DNA from: Lentzea indica
Lineage (GTDB): Bacteria > Actinomycetota > Actinomycetes > Mycobacteriales > Pseudonocardiaceae
DNA length: 64,000 nucleotides
Assembly: GCF_012184385.1 (NCBI RefSeq)
Contig: NZ_VSRL01000009.1
Location: forward strand, 1 to 64,000
Reading direction: 5' to 3'
The position numbers were made by a program, and so were the translations under genes. The notes beneath the pieces are model-generated. The model did no database searches, had not been told where the DNA came from, and was given only the letters and a program-made list of their open reading frames with translations. Positions 28,342 to 34,902 of this stretch are shown here, in pieces (position 1 is the stretch's first letter; the number at the start of each line of letters is the position of its first letter).

Positions 28342-29070
28342 GTGGGCACCATCGTGTGGGTGGTCGTACTGGTACTGGTGATCGCAGGGGTGTTCTACCT
28401 GGTCAACCAGAGCAACGCGCGCAAGGCACGTGAGCTCGACGACGCCAAGGCGGAGGCCCGCCGCTGGGTCGAGCGGCTCGGCGGGCAGGTGATGAGCCTC
28501 ACCGGCAGCAACACCGCGTCCACTCAAGCGATGGCGGACGCGTCCGAGCGCTTCACCGCAGCCGGTTCGCAGATGGAGCAGGCCCGCACGATCCCGCAGG
28601 CGCGGCTGGTCACCCAGACCGCGATGGAAGGGCTGCACTACGTGCGCGCGGCGCGTGAGGCGATGGGCATGGACCCCGGACCCGCGCTGCCCGAGATCGC
28701 CGGGCAGAAGCAGGCGGGTGCCGTCAGTGAGGACCGTCAGGTCAGCGTCGAGGGCCACCAGTACGCCGCGTCGCCGCACTCCGGTTCCGGCACGCCTTAC
28801 TACTACCCCGGTGGCATGGTGGCCGGACGTCCGGTGCCGCGTGGCTGGTACTCCGAGCCGTGGTGGAAGCCCGCGCTCGTGGCCGGTGCGTGGGGCGTCG
28901 GCACGTTCCTGCTGATGGATGCCATGTTCTCCGGCATGCACGGCGTCGGCGACTACGGCATGGGCGCCGGTGATGCCGGCGGCGACATGGGCGGTGCTTC
29001 GGACGTCGCCGACACGGGTGACGCCGGTGGCTTCGACTTCGGCGACATGGGCGGCGGGTTCGACTTCTAG
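28342..29070 (+). CDS. Membrane-anchored protein with Gly/Asp/Met-rich tail
   Basis: 242 residues from GTG 28342, placed by a GGAGGT site six bases upstream (28330-28335). The N-terminus is one transmembrane helix (IVWVVVLVLVIAGVFYLV), followed by an amphipathic alpha-helical region rich in Ala, Gln and Glu. A hydrophobic segment near residues 190-205 (PALVAGAWGVGTFLLMDAMF) comes next, and then a low-complexity tail with repeated GDxGG and GxDF elements. Function not recognised; similar architectures are annotated as DUF1542-like or hypothetical membrane proteins in actinomycetes. A perfect hairpin terminator lies 3 bp after the stop. Confidence 0.75.
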   Translation: MGTIVWVVVLVLVIAGVFYLVNQSNARKARELDDAKAEARRWVERLGGQVMSLTGSNTASTQAMADASERFTAAGSQMEQARTIPQARLVTQTAMEGLHYVRAAREAMGMDPGPALPEIAGQKQAGAVSEDRQVSVEGHQYAASPHSGSGTPYYYPGGMVAGRPVPRGWYSEPWWKPALVAGAWGVGTFLLMDAMFSGMHGVGDYGMGAGDAGGDMGGASDVADTGDAGGFDFGDMGGGFDF

Positions 29071-29072
29071 CC

Positions 29073-29099
29073 GAAAGTGCTCATCAACTGAGCACTTTC
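29073..29099. terminator. Perfect 11-bp hairpin between convergent genes
   Basis: GAAAGTGCTCA pairs with TGAGCACTTTC over a 5-nt loop, between the membrane-anchored protein and the convergent nei gene. Each arm ends in a GAAA/TTTC run, so it is usable in both directions. Confidence 0.8.
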
Positions 29100-29133
29100 T
29101 GGCCGGACCCAAAAAGCCACCCCCGGCAAAAAT

Positions 29134-29934
29134 TCAGGGCTGGCAAGCAGGGCACCAGAACAGGTTGCGCGCCGCCAGTTCCGTGGTCATGACCTCGGTG
29201 CCGCAGATCAGGCACGGCTCGCCGGCACGGCGGTAGACGTACACCTCACCGCCGTGCCGATCCACGCGTGGAGCCCGGCCCATGGCACGCGGCATGTGCT
29301 CCCGGCGGACGGTGTTGATCTGGCCGACCTTCACGCCGTCCTTCATCAGCACGACCAGGTCGTCCCACACCGCGTCCCACAGCTCGCGGCTGACCTTGTT
29401 GCCGACCAGCAACGGGTTGACGTTGTGCCGGAACAGCACCTCGGCCCGGTAGACGTTGCCGACGCCCGCGAGGATCTTCTGGTCCATCAGCAGCACGGCG
29501 AGCGGCTGCTTCGAACGGATGATCCGCTCGTAGGCACGGTCGGGGTCGGCGTCGCGGCGCAACGGGTCGGGTCCGAGCCGTTCCCGGATCGCCTTGACCT
29601 CGTCGGTGTTGAGCACCTCGCACGCCGTGGGGCCGCGCAGGTCCGTCCAGTGCGTCTCTCCGACCATTCGCATCCGGACCTGGCCCACAGGCAGCAGCGC
29701 CGGCAGCGGCGACTCGGTGAACGTCCCGTACAGCCCGAGGTGGACGTGCACGACCGCGTCCGGGCCGTAGACGTGGAAGAGGTGCTTTCCGTGCGCCTCG
29801 GCGCGGACGAGCTTGCGTCCGTCCACAAGGGACGCCGCGAAGCGTCCCTGCGGACTGGTGACGGACACGGGCTTGCCCGCGTACCTGCGCTGGTGCAGCC
29901 GCGCGAGGCGGTGCAGGGTGTGGCCCTCGGGCAT
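29134..29934 (-). CDS. nei: Fpg/Nei family DNA glycosylase/AP lyase (endonuclease VIII-like)
   Basis: 266 residues from ATG 29934, which gives the processed N-terminus MPEGHTLHRL with the catalytic Pro2 and Glu3 of the family; longer frames would bury this and are rejected. The H2TH region contains DQKILAGVGNVYRAEVLFRHNVNP, and the C-terminal zinc finger is CLICGTEV...FWCPAC. It excises oxidised pyrimidines or purines and cuts the abasic site. The start is 10 bp after the rpiB stop, the same nei-rpiB order as Rv2464c-Rv2465c in M. tuberculosis (recalled). Confidence 0.93.
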   Translation of the reverse strand: MPEGHTLHRLARLHQRRYAGKPVSVTSPQGRFAASLVDGRKLVRAEAHGKHLFHVYGPDAVVHVHLGLYGTFTESPLPALLPVGQVRMRMVGETHWTDLRGPTACEVLNTDEVKAIRERLGPDPLRRDADPDRAYERIIRSKQPLAVLLMDQKILAGVGNVYRAEVLFRHNVNPLLVGNKVSRELWDAVWDDLVVLMKDGVKVGQINTVRREHMPRAMGRAPRVDRHGGEVYVYRRAGEPCLICGTEVMTTELAARNLFWCPACQP

Positions 29935-29944
29935 CAGCGTGAGC

Positions 29945-30412
29945 TCAGCCGGCGTGCGCGTCTTCGTAGGCGCTGACCTGGTCGATGCGCCGCTGGTGCC
30001 GGGCCTCGCCGGAGAACGGCGTCTCGAGGAACGCCGAGACGATCGCGGTCGCTTCCTCCGCGGTGTGCTGGCGAGCGCCGATGCCGACCAGCAGAGCGTC
30101 GTTGTGCTGGCGGGCCAGCTGCGCGGTGTCGACGTTCCACGCCAGTGCGGCGCGTGCACCCTTCACCTTGTTCGCGGCGATCTGCTCGCCGTTGCCGGAG
30201 CCGCCGATCACGACGCCGAGGCTGTCCTGGCCGTTGGCACGGTCGTTCACGACTCGCTCAGCGGCGTCGGTGCAGAACGACACGTAGTCGTCCTGAGCGT
30301 CGTAGGTGTGGGCACCGACGTCGACGACCTCGTAACCCTGCTCGTCGAGAGCCTTGGACAGGTGGGACTTCAGCTCGAAGCCCGCGTGGTCTGCTGCCAG
30401 ATAAACGCGCAC
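29945..30412 (-). CDS. rpiB: Ribose-5-phosphate isomerase B
   Basis: 155 residues. RpiB/LacAB family: RVYLAADHAGFELK at the N-terminus, the VVIGGSGNGEQIAANKVKGARAALAWN phosphate/active-site block and a C-terminal ETPFSGEARHQRRIDQV. The catalytic position in GGSGNG is Ser rather than Cys, as usual in actinobacteria. It interconverts ribose-5-phosphate and ribulose-5-phosphate in the pentose phosphate pathway. Upstream of nei in one operon, and divergent from the ComB-like gene with only 27 bp between starts. Confidence 0.95.
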   Translation of the reverse strand: MRVYLAADHAGFELKSHLSKALDEQGYEVVDVGAHTYDAQDDYVSFCTDAAERVVNDRANGQDSLGVVIGGSGNGEQIAANKVKGARAALAWNVDTAQLARQHNDALLVGIGARQHTAEEATAIVSAFLETPFSGEARHQRRIDQVSAYEDAHAG

Positions 30413-30439
30413 GTCACGGAGTCTGACACGCTGGTGAGC

Positions 30440-31120
30440 ATGTTTGCTCAGGAGGGGTACCGGCTCCGGCTGGAGTGGGGGCCTGAGGGCGTTGAGGCGC
30501 TGCGGGGCTGTGACGTGCTGGTTGTCGTCGACGTGCTGTCGTTCACGACGTCCGTCGACCTGGTGGTCGGCAACGGCGGACAGGTTCGGCCGTCGCGGTG
30601 GCAGCCCTCGTCGGGCAAGACGCTGCGACCAGCATCACTCGTCGGGGCGGCCGGGTTGGTCGAGCTGCCGTCGCCGAACGGGTCGAACCTCTGCTCACTG
30701 GCGGCGAAGACCGGTGCTCACGTGCTGGCGGCCTGCCTGCGCAACGCCTCGGCGGTGGCCGAGCGGGCGCAGGAGCTGGGGAAGACCATCGGGGTCGTGC
30801 CCGGCGGCGAACGGTGGGGGCTCGACATCCTCAAGAGCGGGCCGCGTGAGTTCGGGCCGCTGCGGCCGTGCGTCGAGGACTTCCTCGGCGCGGGGGCGGT
30901 GCTCGCGGCGCTGGACGGGGAGGCTTCGCCGGAGGCGCGGCTCGCGGCCACGGCGTTCCTGAACACCGACGTCGCGACCGCGGTTTCGGAGTGCGGGTCG
31001 GGCAGGGAACTGATCGAGAACGGGCACGCGGCCGATGTGGCGCTGGCGGTCGAGATCGGCGTGAGCAGGGCGGTGCCGGTTCTGGTCGACGGGGTTCTGA
31101 TCAACGGGGTTCTGCGGTGA
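30440..31120 (+). CDS. ComB-like 2-phosphosulfolactate phosphatase family protein
   Basis: 226 residues from ATG 30440 (GTG 30434 also possible; no clear ribosome site, so the mRNA may be leaderless). ComB motifs are VLVVVDVLSFTTSVDLVV, LPSPNGSNLCSLA, VLAACLRNASAVAE, VVPGGERWG and CVEDFLGAGAVLAAL. The family dephosphorylates 2-phosphosulfolactate in archaeal coenzyme M synthesis, but no other CoM gene is present here and the substrate in actinomycetes is uncertain. The MBL hydrolase start overlaps the stop (GTGA), so the two are coupled. Confidence 0.85.
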   Translation: MFAQEGYRLRLEWGPEGVEALRGCDVLVVVDVLSFTTSVDLVVGNGGQVRPSRWQPSSGKTLRPASLVGAAGLVELPSPNGSNLCSLAAKTGAHVLAACLRNASAVAERAQELGKTIGVVPGGERWGLDILKSGPREFGPLRPCVEDFLGAGAVLAALDGEASPEARLAATAFLNTDVATAVSECGSGRELIENGHAADVALAVEIGVSRAVPVLVDGVLINGVLR

Positions 31121-31740
31121 TCGAGATCGCTTCAGGGGTGTTCATCCGGCGGCACACCGAACTGGACCTGACCCTCGGTCTCATCACCGGATCAGGTGAT
31201 TCGCTGCTCGTGGACTCCGGGATGGACCCGGCGCTCGCGCGCGAAGTCCATCCGTCGCGAATCGTGTTGACGCACAACCACTTCGACCACGTGCTCGCGA
31301 CGGAGGCGTTCCTGCCGTGCGAGGTGTGGGCGCACGAAGACTGCGTCGTGGACGAGAGCCTGCTCGAAAGCCGCGCCAGGTACTACGCAGAGCCCTTCGA
31401 GGGCAGGCTCATCGCGCCCACCCACACGTTCCGCGACACCGTCACGCTGGACGTCGGCGGCCGCAGGGTCGATCTGTACCACTTCGGCCCAGCGCACTCC
31501 TCGCACGACGTGATCGTGCACGTGCCGGACGTTGATGTGGTGTTCGCGGGCGACCTCGTGGAGGAGGGTGCTCCCGCTCAGGCCGGATCGGATGCCACGC
31601 CGTCGAACTGGCGCAACGTTCTCGACCGGATGCTGGAGCTGAACCCGCGGATCGTGGTGCCGGGCCACGGGAACCCGGTCGACGCGCGGTTCGTGCGGGA
31701 GATGGCGATTCCGGGGGAGATCAACCCGGAGGCCACGTGA
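31117..31740 (+). CDS. MBL-fold metallo-hydrolase
   Basis: 207 residues from GTG 31117, overlapping the ComB-like stop as GTGA. It has the dinuclear metal motifs of the metallo-beta-lactamase fold: His53-Asn-His55-Phe-Asp57-His58 (THNHFDH), HFGPAHSSHDVIVHVP, VFAGDLVEEG and VVPGHGNPVD. It hydrolyses an ester or thioester; which one cannot be told. The 3' end overlaps the convergent HIT gene by 20 bp. Confidence 0.9.
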   Translation: MIEIASGVFIRRHTELDLTLGLITGSGDSLLVDSGMDPALAREVHPSRIVLTHNHFDHVLATEAFLPCEVWAHEDCVVDESLLESRARYYAEPFEGRLIAPTHTFRDTVTLDVGGRRVDLYHFGPAHSSHDVIVHVPDVDVVFAGDLVEEGAPAQAGSDATPSNWRNVLDRMLELNPRIVVPGHGNPVDARFVREMAIPGEINPEAT

Positions 31741-32056
31741 GACCGCGTCCACCCAGGACGTGGCAGTGCACGTGGAAGACGGTCTGGCCGCCGTCCTTGC
31801 CGGTGTTGAACACGAGCCGGTAGCCGGACTCGTCGACGCTTTCGGACTTCGCGACCTGGTGCGCGGTCGCGAGGATCTGCCCCGCGAGCACGGGGTCGAC
31901 GTCCCCGATCGCCTGGTGGTGTTCCTTGGGGATCACCAGGACGTGCGTGGGGGCCTTGGGGTCGATGTCGCGGAACGCGAGCGTGGTGTCGGTCTCCGTC
32001 ACCACGGTCGCCGGGATCTCGCCCGCGACGATGCGGCAGAACAGGCAGTCAGTCAC
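31721..32056 (-). CDS. HIT family nucleotide hydrolase (HinT-like)
   Basis: 111 residues from GTG 32056, where the family N-terminus (TDCLFCRIVAGEIPA) begins; the frame stays open to a GTG at 32104. The histidine triad is His95-Val-His97-Cys-His99 in VFHVHCHVLGG. HinT-like enzymes hydrolyse adenosine phosphoramidates and acyl-adenylates in the cytoplasm. CLFC may bind zinc. The gene is convergent with, and overlaps, the MBL gene end. Confidence 0.9.
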   Translation of the reverse strand: MTDCLFCRIVAGEIPATVVTETDTTLAFRDIDPKAPTHVLVIPKEHHQAIGDVDPVLAGQILATAHQVAKSESVDESGYRLVFNTGKDGGQTVFHVHCHVLGGRGLTWPPG

Positions 32057-32121
32057 ACCGAGATGGTATTGGTCCCGATGGGTGCTGTTGTTCTCGCTGT
32101 TCACCGTTGAATCATGGCGGG

Positions 32122-32238
32122 GTGAAGGGCGCCAAGCTGCTGATCATCGTTCGGTGCCTCATCAGTTTCGCGATCGGCGTGCTGCTCGTGATCGTCGCGA
32201 TCCGCTTCGGTGAGGCGCTCTGGCGCGCGGTTCAGTAG
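32122..32238 (+). CDS. 38-residue single-pass membrane peptide
   Basis: GTG 32122 to TAG 32238. The product MKGAKLLIIVRCLISFAIG... is mostly one hydrophobic helix (about residues 5-29) flanked by basic residues, ending ALWRAVQ. It fits exactly between the HIT and VOC genes. The ribosome site is weak (GGCGGGG). Could be a real small protein or a chance frame. Confidence 0.45.
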   Translation: MKGAKLLIIVRCLISFAIGVLLVIVAIRFGEALWRAVQ

Positions 32239-32242
32239 TTCC

Positions 32243-32578
32243 TCAGTGGACGAAGCAGAACTCGTTGCCCTCCGGGTCGCGCATGACCTGGAAGCTGCCC
32301 TGTTCGTCCGTGACGATCAGGCCCTCGCGCGATGCCCCGAGGTTGACCGCCTTCACGACAGCGGCCTCGATGTCGTCGACCTCGAAGTCGAGGTGCAGCC
32401 GGTTCTTCACGTCCTTGCGCTCGGGCACCGGCTGGAACGACATCCGCACGCCACCGGCCGGCGCGACGTGCGCCCACCCGTGCTCGCGGTTCACCGGCTC
32501 GGCGCCGAGCATCTCGGCCCAGAACCGGACCAGCCGGCTCGGGTCGTTGCTGTCGATGACGATCTGCTCAAGACGCAT
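32243..32578 (-). CDS. VOC family (glyoxalase/bleomycin-resistance-like) protein
   Basis: 111 residues from ATG 32578 (MRLEQIVIDSNDPSRLVRFWAEMLGAEP), a typical VOC start. Paired beta-alpha-beta modules: HLDFEVDDIEAAVVKAVNLGA and a C-terminal VMRDPEGNEFCFVH carrying the usual Glu metal ligand. Such proteins act as dioxygenases, isomerases or antibiotic-binding proteins; this one is unassigned. It overlaps the HxlR regulator's 3' end by 11 bp, so the two form an operon. Confidence 0.85.
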   Translation of the reverse strand: MRLEQIVIDSNDPSRLVRFWAEMLGAEPVNREHGWAHVAPAGGVRMSFQPVPERKDVKNRLHLDFEVDDIEAAVVKAVNLGASREGLIVTDEQGSFQVMRDPEGNEFCFVH

Positions 32579-32936
32579 CGGTCTCCACCAGGTTCTCCCG
32601 GACCCAGTTCTCCCTGGCCCAGTCACAGCACAGGTCGAGCAGTCCGAGCATCTTGCGGCCCTGTCCGGTCAGCTCGTACTCGACCCGCGGCGGGTTCTCG
32701 TCGAACGCCTCGCGTGTCACCGTGCCGTCGCGCTGCATGGCTCGCAACGTCTCGGTGAGCACTTTGGGCGTCACGGACGGCATTCCAGCCCGCAGCTCGG
32801 AGAACCTCTGGCGCCCGTGCTGCAGCCCTCGCAACACGTGCGCGGTCCACTTGTCACCTATGCGGTAAGGCAGGTCACCGTGCTGGCATTCCACCTGGTC
32901 ACCCCCGATATCGTTGCGGAAACCGGACACCCGCAC
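32568..32936 (-). CDS. HxlR-family winged-helix transcriptional regulator
   Basis: About 122 residues from GTG 32936 (GTG 32930 also possible). HxlR signature: RIGDKWTAHVLRGLQHGRQRFSELRAGMPSVTPKVLTETLRAMQRDGTV, then PPRVEYELTGQGRKML. The cysteine in VECQHG before the domain may sense redox or electrophiles as in related HypR/YodB proteins. It is divergent from an NAD(P)-binding oxidoreductase gene with about 15 bp between starts, a common regulator-target arrangement, so that gene is the probable target. Confidence 0.85.
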   Translation of the reverse strand: MRVSGFRNDIGGDQVECQHGDLPYRIGDKWTAHVLRGLQHGRQRFSELRAGMPSVTPKVLTETLRAMQRDGTVTREAFDENPPRVEYELTGQGRKMLGLLDLCCDWARENWVRENLVETDAS

Positions 32937-32951
32937 CCTACCTTCGCGCTC

Positions 32952-33506
32952 ATGGCGAAGATCGTTGTTTTCGGAGCGTCCGGCAAGGCAGGACGCCAGA
33001 TCGCGGCCGTCGCGGAATCCCGCGGCCACGAGGTGACCAAGATCGGGCGAGACCCAGGCGTGCAAGCCGCGGCACAAGTGGCCGCGGGCCACGACGTCGC
33101 TGTGAGCGCGGTGGCGGACCTCTCCCGCGACCCTGCAGAGTTCTACACAGAGGCGGCCCGCGCCCTAGTGGCGTCCGGGGCCGGGCGGATCATCGTGGTC
33201 GGCATCTACACGCTGATGGAGACCTCACCGGGCGTGCGAGTGATCGACAGCCCAGACTTCCCAGACGAGCACAAGCCGTTCTGCCTGGGCCACGCAGCGG
33301 GCATAGAGGTGCTGGCACGGTCCAACGCGGACTGGCTGGTGATGAGCCCCGCCGGAAACTTCGGCGGCAAGCCCACAGGAACGTACCTGCTGGGCCAGGT
33401 AGACCCAACAAACGAGCTGACCTACGAGGACTTCGCCCAAGCAGTAGCAGACGAAATCGACCGCCCCACCCACCACCACACTCAAATAGGAGTGGCCTCA
33501 ACCTGA
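32952..33506 (+). CDS. NAD(P)-binding oxidoreductase (NmrA/YwnB-like Rossmann protein)
   Basis: 184 residues from ATG 32952. Rossmann start KIVVFGASGKAGRQIAAVAESRGHEV with GASGKAG dinucleotide-binding glycines. The central ALVASGAGRIIVVGIYTLMET and C-terminal NELTYEDFAQAVADEIDRP fit SDR-type NAD(P)H-binding proteins (NmrA-like or quinone reductase-like). Divergent from the HxlR regulator, its likely controller. A role in electrophile or quinone stress is plausible but unproven. Confidence 0.85.
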   Translation: MAKIVVFGASGKAGRQIAAVAESRGHEVTKIGRDPGVQAAAQVAAGHDVAVSAVADLSRDPAEFYTEAARALVASGAGRIIVVGIYTLMETSPGVRVIDSPDFPDEHKPFCLGHAAGIEVLARSNADWLVMSPAGNFGGKPTGTYLLGQVDPTNELTYEDFAQAVADEIDRPTHHHTQIGVAST

Positions 33507-33876
33507 CCCACGAGTGACCAGCCCATCCGGCACAGCCTCAGTACCAGCCACACGCACCGGCGCACACAGCGGACATGCCCCCGATGTGAGCCACGTCATA
33601 CGGGGCTCGCTCCAACATCGGATCGGGTAACTCGGCCCCCGGGACAAATGCAAGGGCCAACCCGACCCTGCGTCCCACCCGCACATAACCACGGCGCCCA
33701 CCACCGCACTCCGCCCCCACCACCACACTCTGCCCCGACAACGTCACTCCGACAACGTCATATGGGGGTCCGGGGGCTCGCCCCCGGCTGGGGGTCTGGG
33801 GGCTCGGCCCCCAGAAAAAACCCGAGAGACCGACCCGGTCTGCGCATTCCGCAGACATGGGTCGGCCTCGGTCGCG
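33507..33876. other. Intergenic region before tRNA-Gly
   Basis: No gene supported. It contains CCAC-rich low-complexity sequence (33640-33740), a short direct repeat (ACAACGTCA at 33739-33759) and two strong GC hairpins at 33770-33814. Codon-like patterns in this stretch are not protein-like. Confidence 0.6.
33770..33814. terminator. Twin GC-rich hairpins
   Basis: CCGGGGGC/GCCCCCGG (33770-33787) is followed by CTGGGGGC/GCCCCCAG (33796-33814), which is followed by six A residues. On the minus strand the second hairpin is thus preceded by a T-run. Similar CTGGGGC..GCCCCAG hairpins recur at 51323-51339, suggesting a dispersed intergenic element. Confidence 0.6.
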
Positions 33877-33947
33877 AGCGGGCGACGGGAATCGAACCCG
33901 CGTAGCTAGTTTGGAAGACTAGGGCTCTACCATTGAGCTACGCCCGC
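33877..33947 (-). tRNA. tRNA-Gly(TCC)
   Basis: 71 nt on the minus strand. The acceptor stem GCGGGCG pairs with CGCCCGC, D-arm AGCTC..GAGC, anticodon stem CTAGT/ACTAG with loop CTTCCAA (anticodon TCC), and T-arm GGGTTCGATTCCC. The CCA end is not encoded. Confidence 0.96.
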
Positions 33948-34009
33948 GTGGCCCCTCGAAGAGGGGCTGCGGTTATGAGCTTAACGTAGGGCGGTAAGCT
34001 GGTTGCAAC

Positions 34010-34083
34010 CGGGGCGTGGCGCAGTTTGGTAGCGCACCCGCTTTGGGAGCGGGGGGTCGCAGGTTCAAATCCTGTCGCCCCGA
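34010..34083 (+). tRNA. tRNA-Pro(TGG)
   Basis: 74 nt. Acceptor CGGGGCG/CGCCCCG, anticodon stem CCCGC/GCGGG with loop TTTGGGA (anticodon TGG), T-arm AGGTTCAAATCCT and discriminator A. Divergent from tRNA-Gly across 62 bp. CCA not encoded. Confidence 0.96.
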
Positions 34084-34096
34084 CTGGTTGACGTTG

Positions 34097-34128
34097 GCCC
34101 CTGGCGAAGGAACCTCGCCGGGGGCTTT
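34097..34128 (+). terminator. Terminator of tRNA-Pro
   Basis: GCCCCTGGCGA pairs with TCGCCGGGGGC (one G-T wobble) over a 7-nt loop and ends in TTT. It lies 13 bp after the tRNA and also just beyond the stop of the minus-strand hydrolase gene. Confidence 0.85.
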
Positions 34129-34133
34129 CGTCG

Positions 34134-34895
34134 TCATTCCACCAGGTAGCGGCTGGCCCACGCGGCGAGCACTTCTGCCACGTAAGTGGCGTCCGCGCGG
34201 TCGGTCAGCAGGTGATCGGCGCCGTCCAGTGAGACGAACGACTTGGGGTGGCGGGCCGAGTCGAAGATCAGTCTGGCGTTCTCCACTCCCACCAGGTCGT
34301 CCTGCGGCGAGTGCATGACCAGCAGTGCGCGGTTCAGCCCTGCGATGCACGCCGTCTGGTTCTGCTGGTTGATGTCGACCAGGAAGTCGTTGCTGATCCG
34401 GAACGGCCGCCCGGCCAGCAGCACCTCGGCGACGCCGAGCGCCTCGATCTCGTCTTTGGACGGTCCGAGCAGGTGCTCCACGTGGGTGGTGTTGGCGGGA
34501 GCGCCGATCGTGACGACGGCACGGACCTCCGCGACGCGGTGGGCGGCGGCCAGCACCGCCGCGCCGCCCAGTGAGTGTCCGATGAGGACGCTCGGGGCGC
34601 CGATGGTGTCGCGCAGGTGGTTGGCGGCGCACACCAGGTCGTCGACGTTGGACGTGAACGTGGTGTTCGCGAAGTCGCCGTCGGACTGGCCGAGGCCGGT
34701 GAAGTCGAAGCGCAGCACCGCCACGCCGCGTGCGGCGAGCTCGCGGGAGATCCGTGTGGCGGCCACCGAGTCCTTGCCGCAGGTGAAGCAGTGCGCGAAC
34801 ACGGCGGTCGCCACGACCTCTCCGGCAGGCAGTTCGAGCCGGCCGGCCAGCGACTGCCCGTCGGTGCCCGCGAAGACCGCTTTCCTGTTGTCCAT
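34134..34895 (-). CDS. Alpha/beta hydrolase (OsmC-fusion type hydrolase domain)
   Basis: 253 residues. Nucleophile Ser108 in GHSLGGAA, oxyanion region FAHCFTCGKDS, Asp near SPQDDLVGV and His in GADHLLT. The closest pattern I know is the N-terminal hydrolase half of alpha/beta hydrolase-OsmC fusions, but here the OsmC half is absent. Soluble, no signal peptide. Divergent from the 588-residue unknown gene with start codons 8 bp apart, so both promoters overlap the coding starts. Confidence 0.85.
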   Translation of the reverse strand: MDNRKAVFAGTDGQSLAGRLELPAGEVVATAVFAHCFTCGKDSVAATRISRELAARGVAVLRFDFTGLGQSDGDFANTTFTSNVDDLVCAANHLRDTIGAPSVLIGHSLGGAAVLAAAHRVAEVRAVVTIGAPANTTHVEHLLGPSKDEIEALGVAEVLLAGRPFRISNDFLVDINQQNQTACIAGLNRALLVMHSPQDDLVGVENARLIFDSARHPKSFVSLDGADHLLTDRADATYVAEVLAAWASRYLVE

Positions 34896-34902
34896 GAAGT
34901 CT

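Noticed and set aside
30440-31120. Suspected frameshift in the ComB-like gene near 30580-30660
   Set aside because: Motifs on both sides stay in one frame (SFTTSVDLVV and LPSPNGSNL) and the total length is normal; the middle is only poorly conserved.
33648-33905. 85-codon frame ending in the tRNA-Gly
   Set aside because: Low-complexity His/Pro sequence that overlaps the tRNA; no ribosome site.
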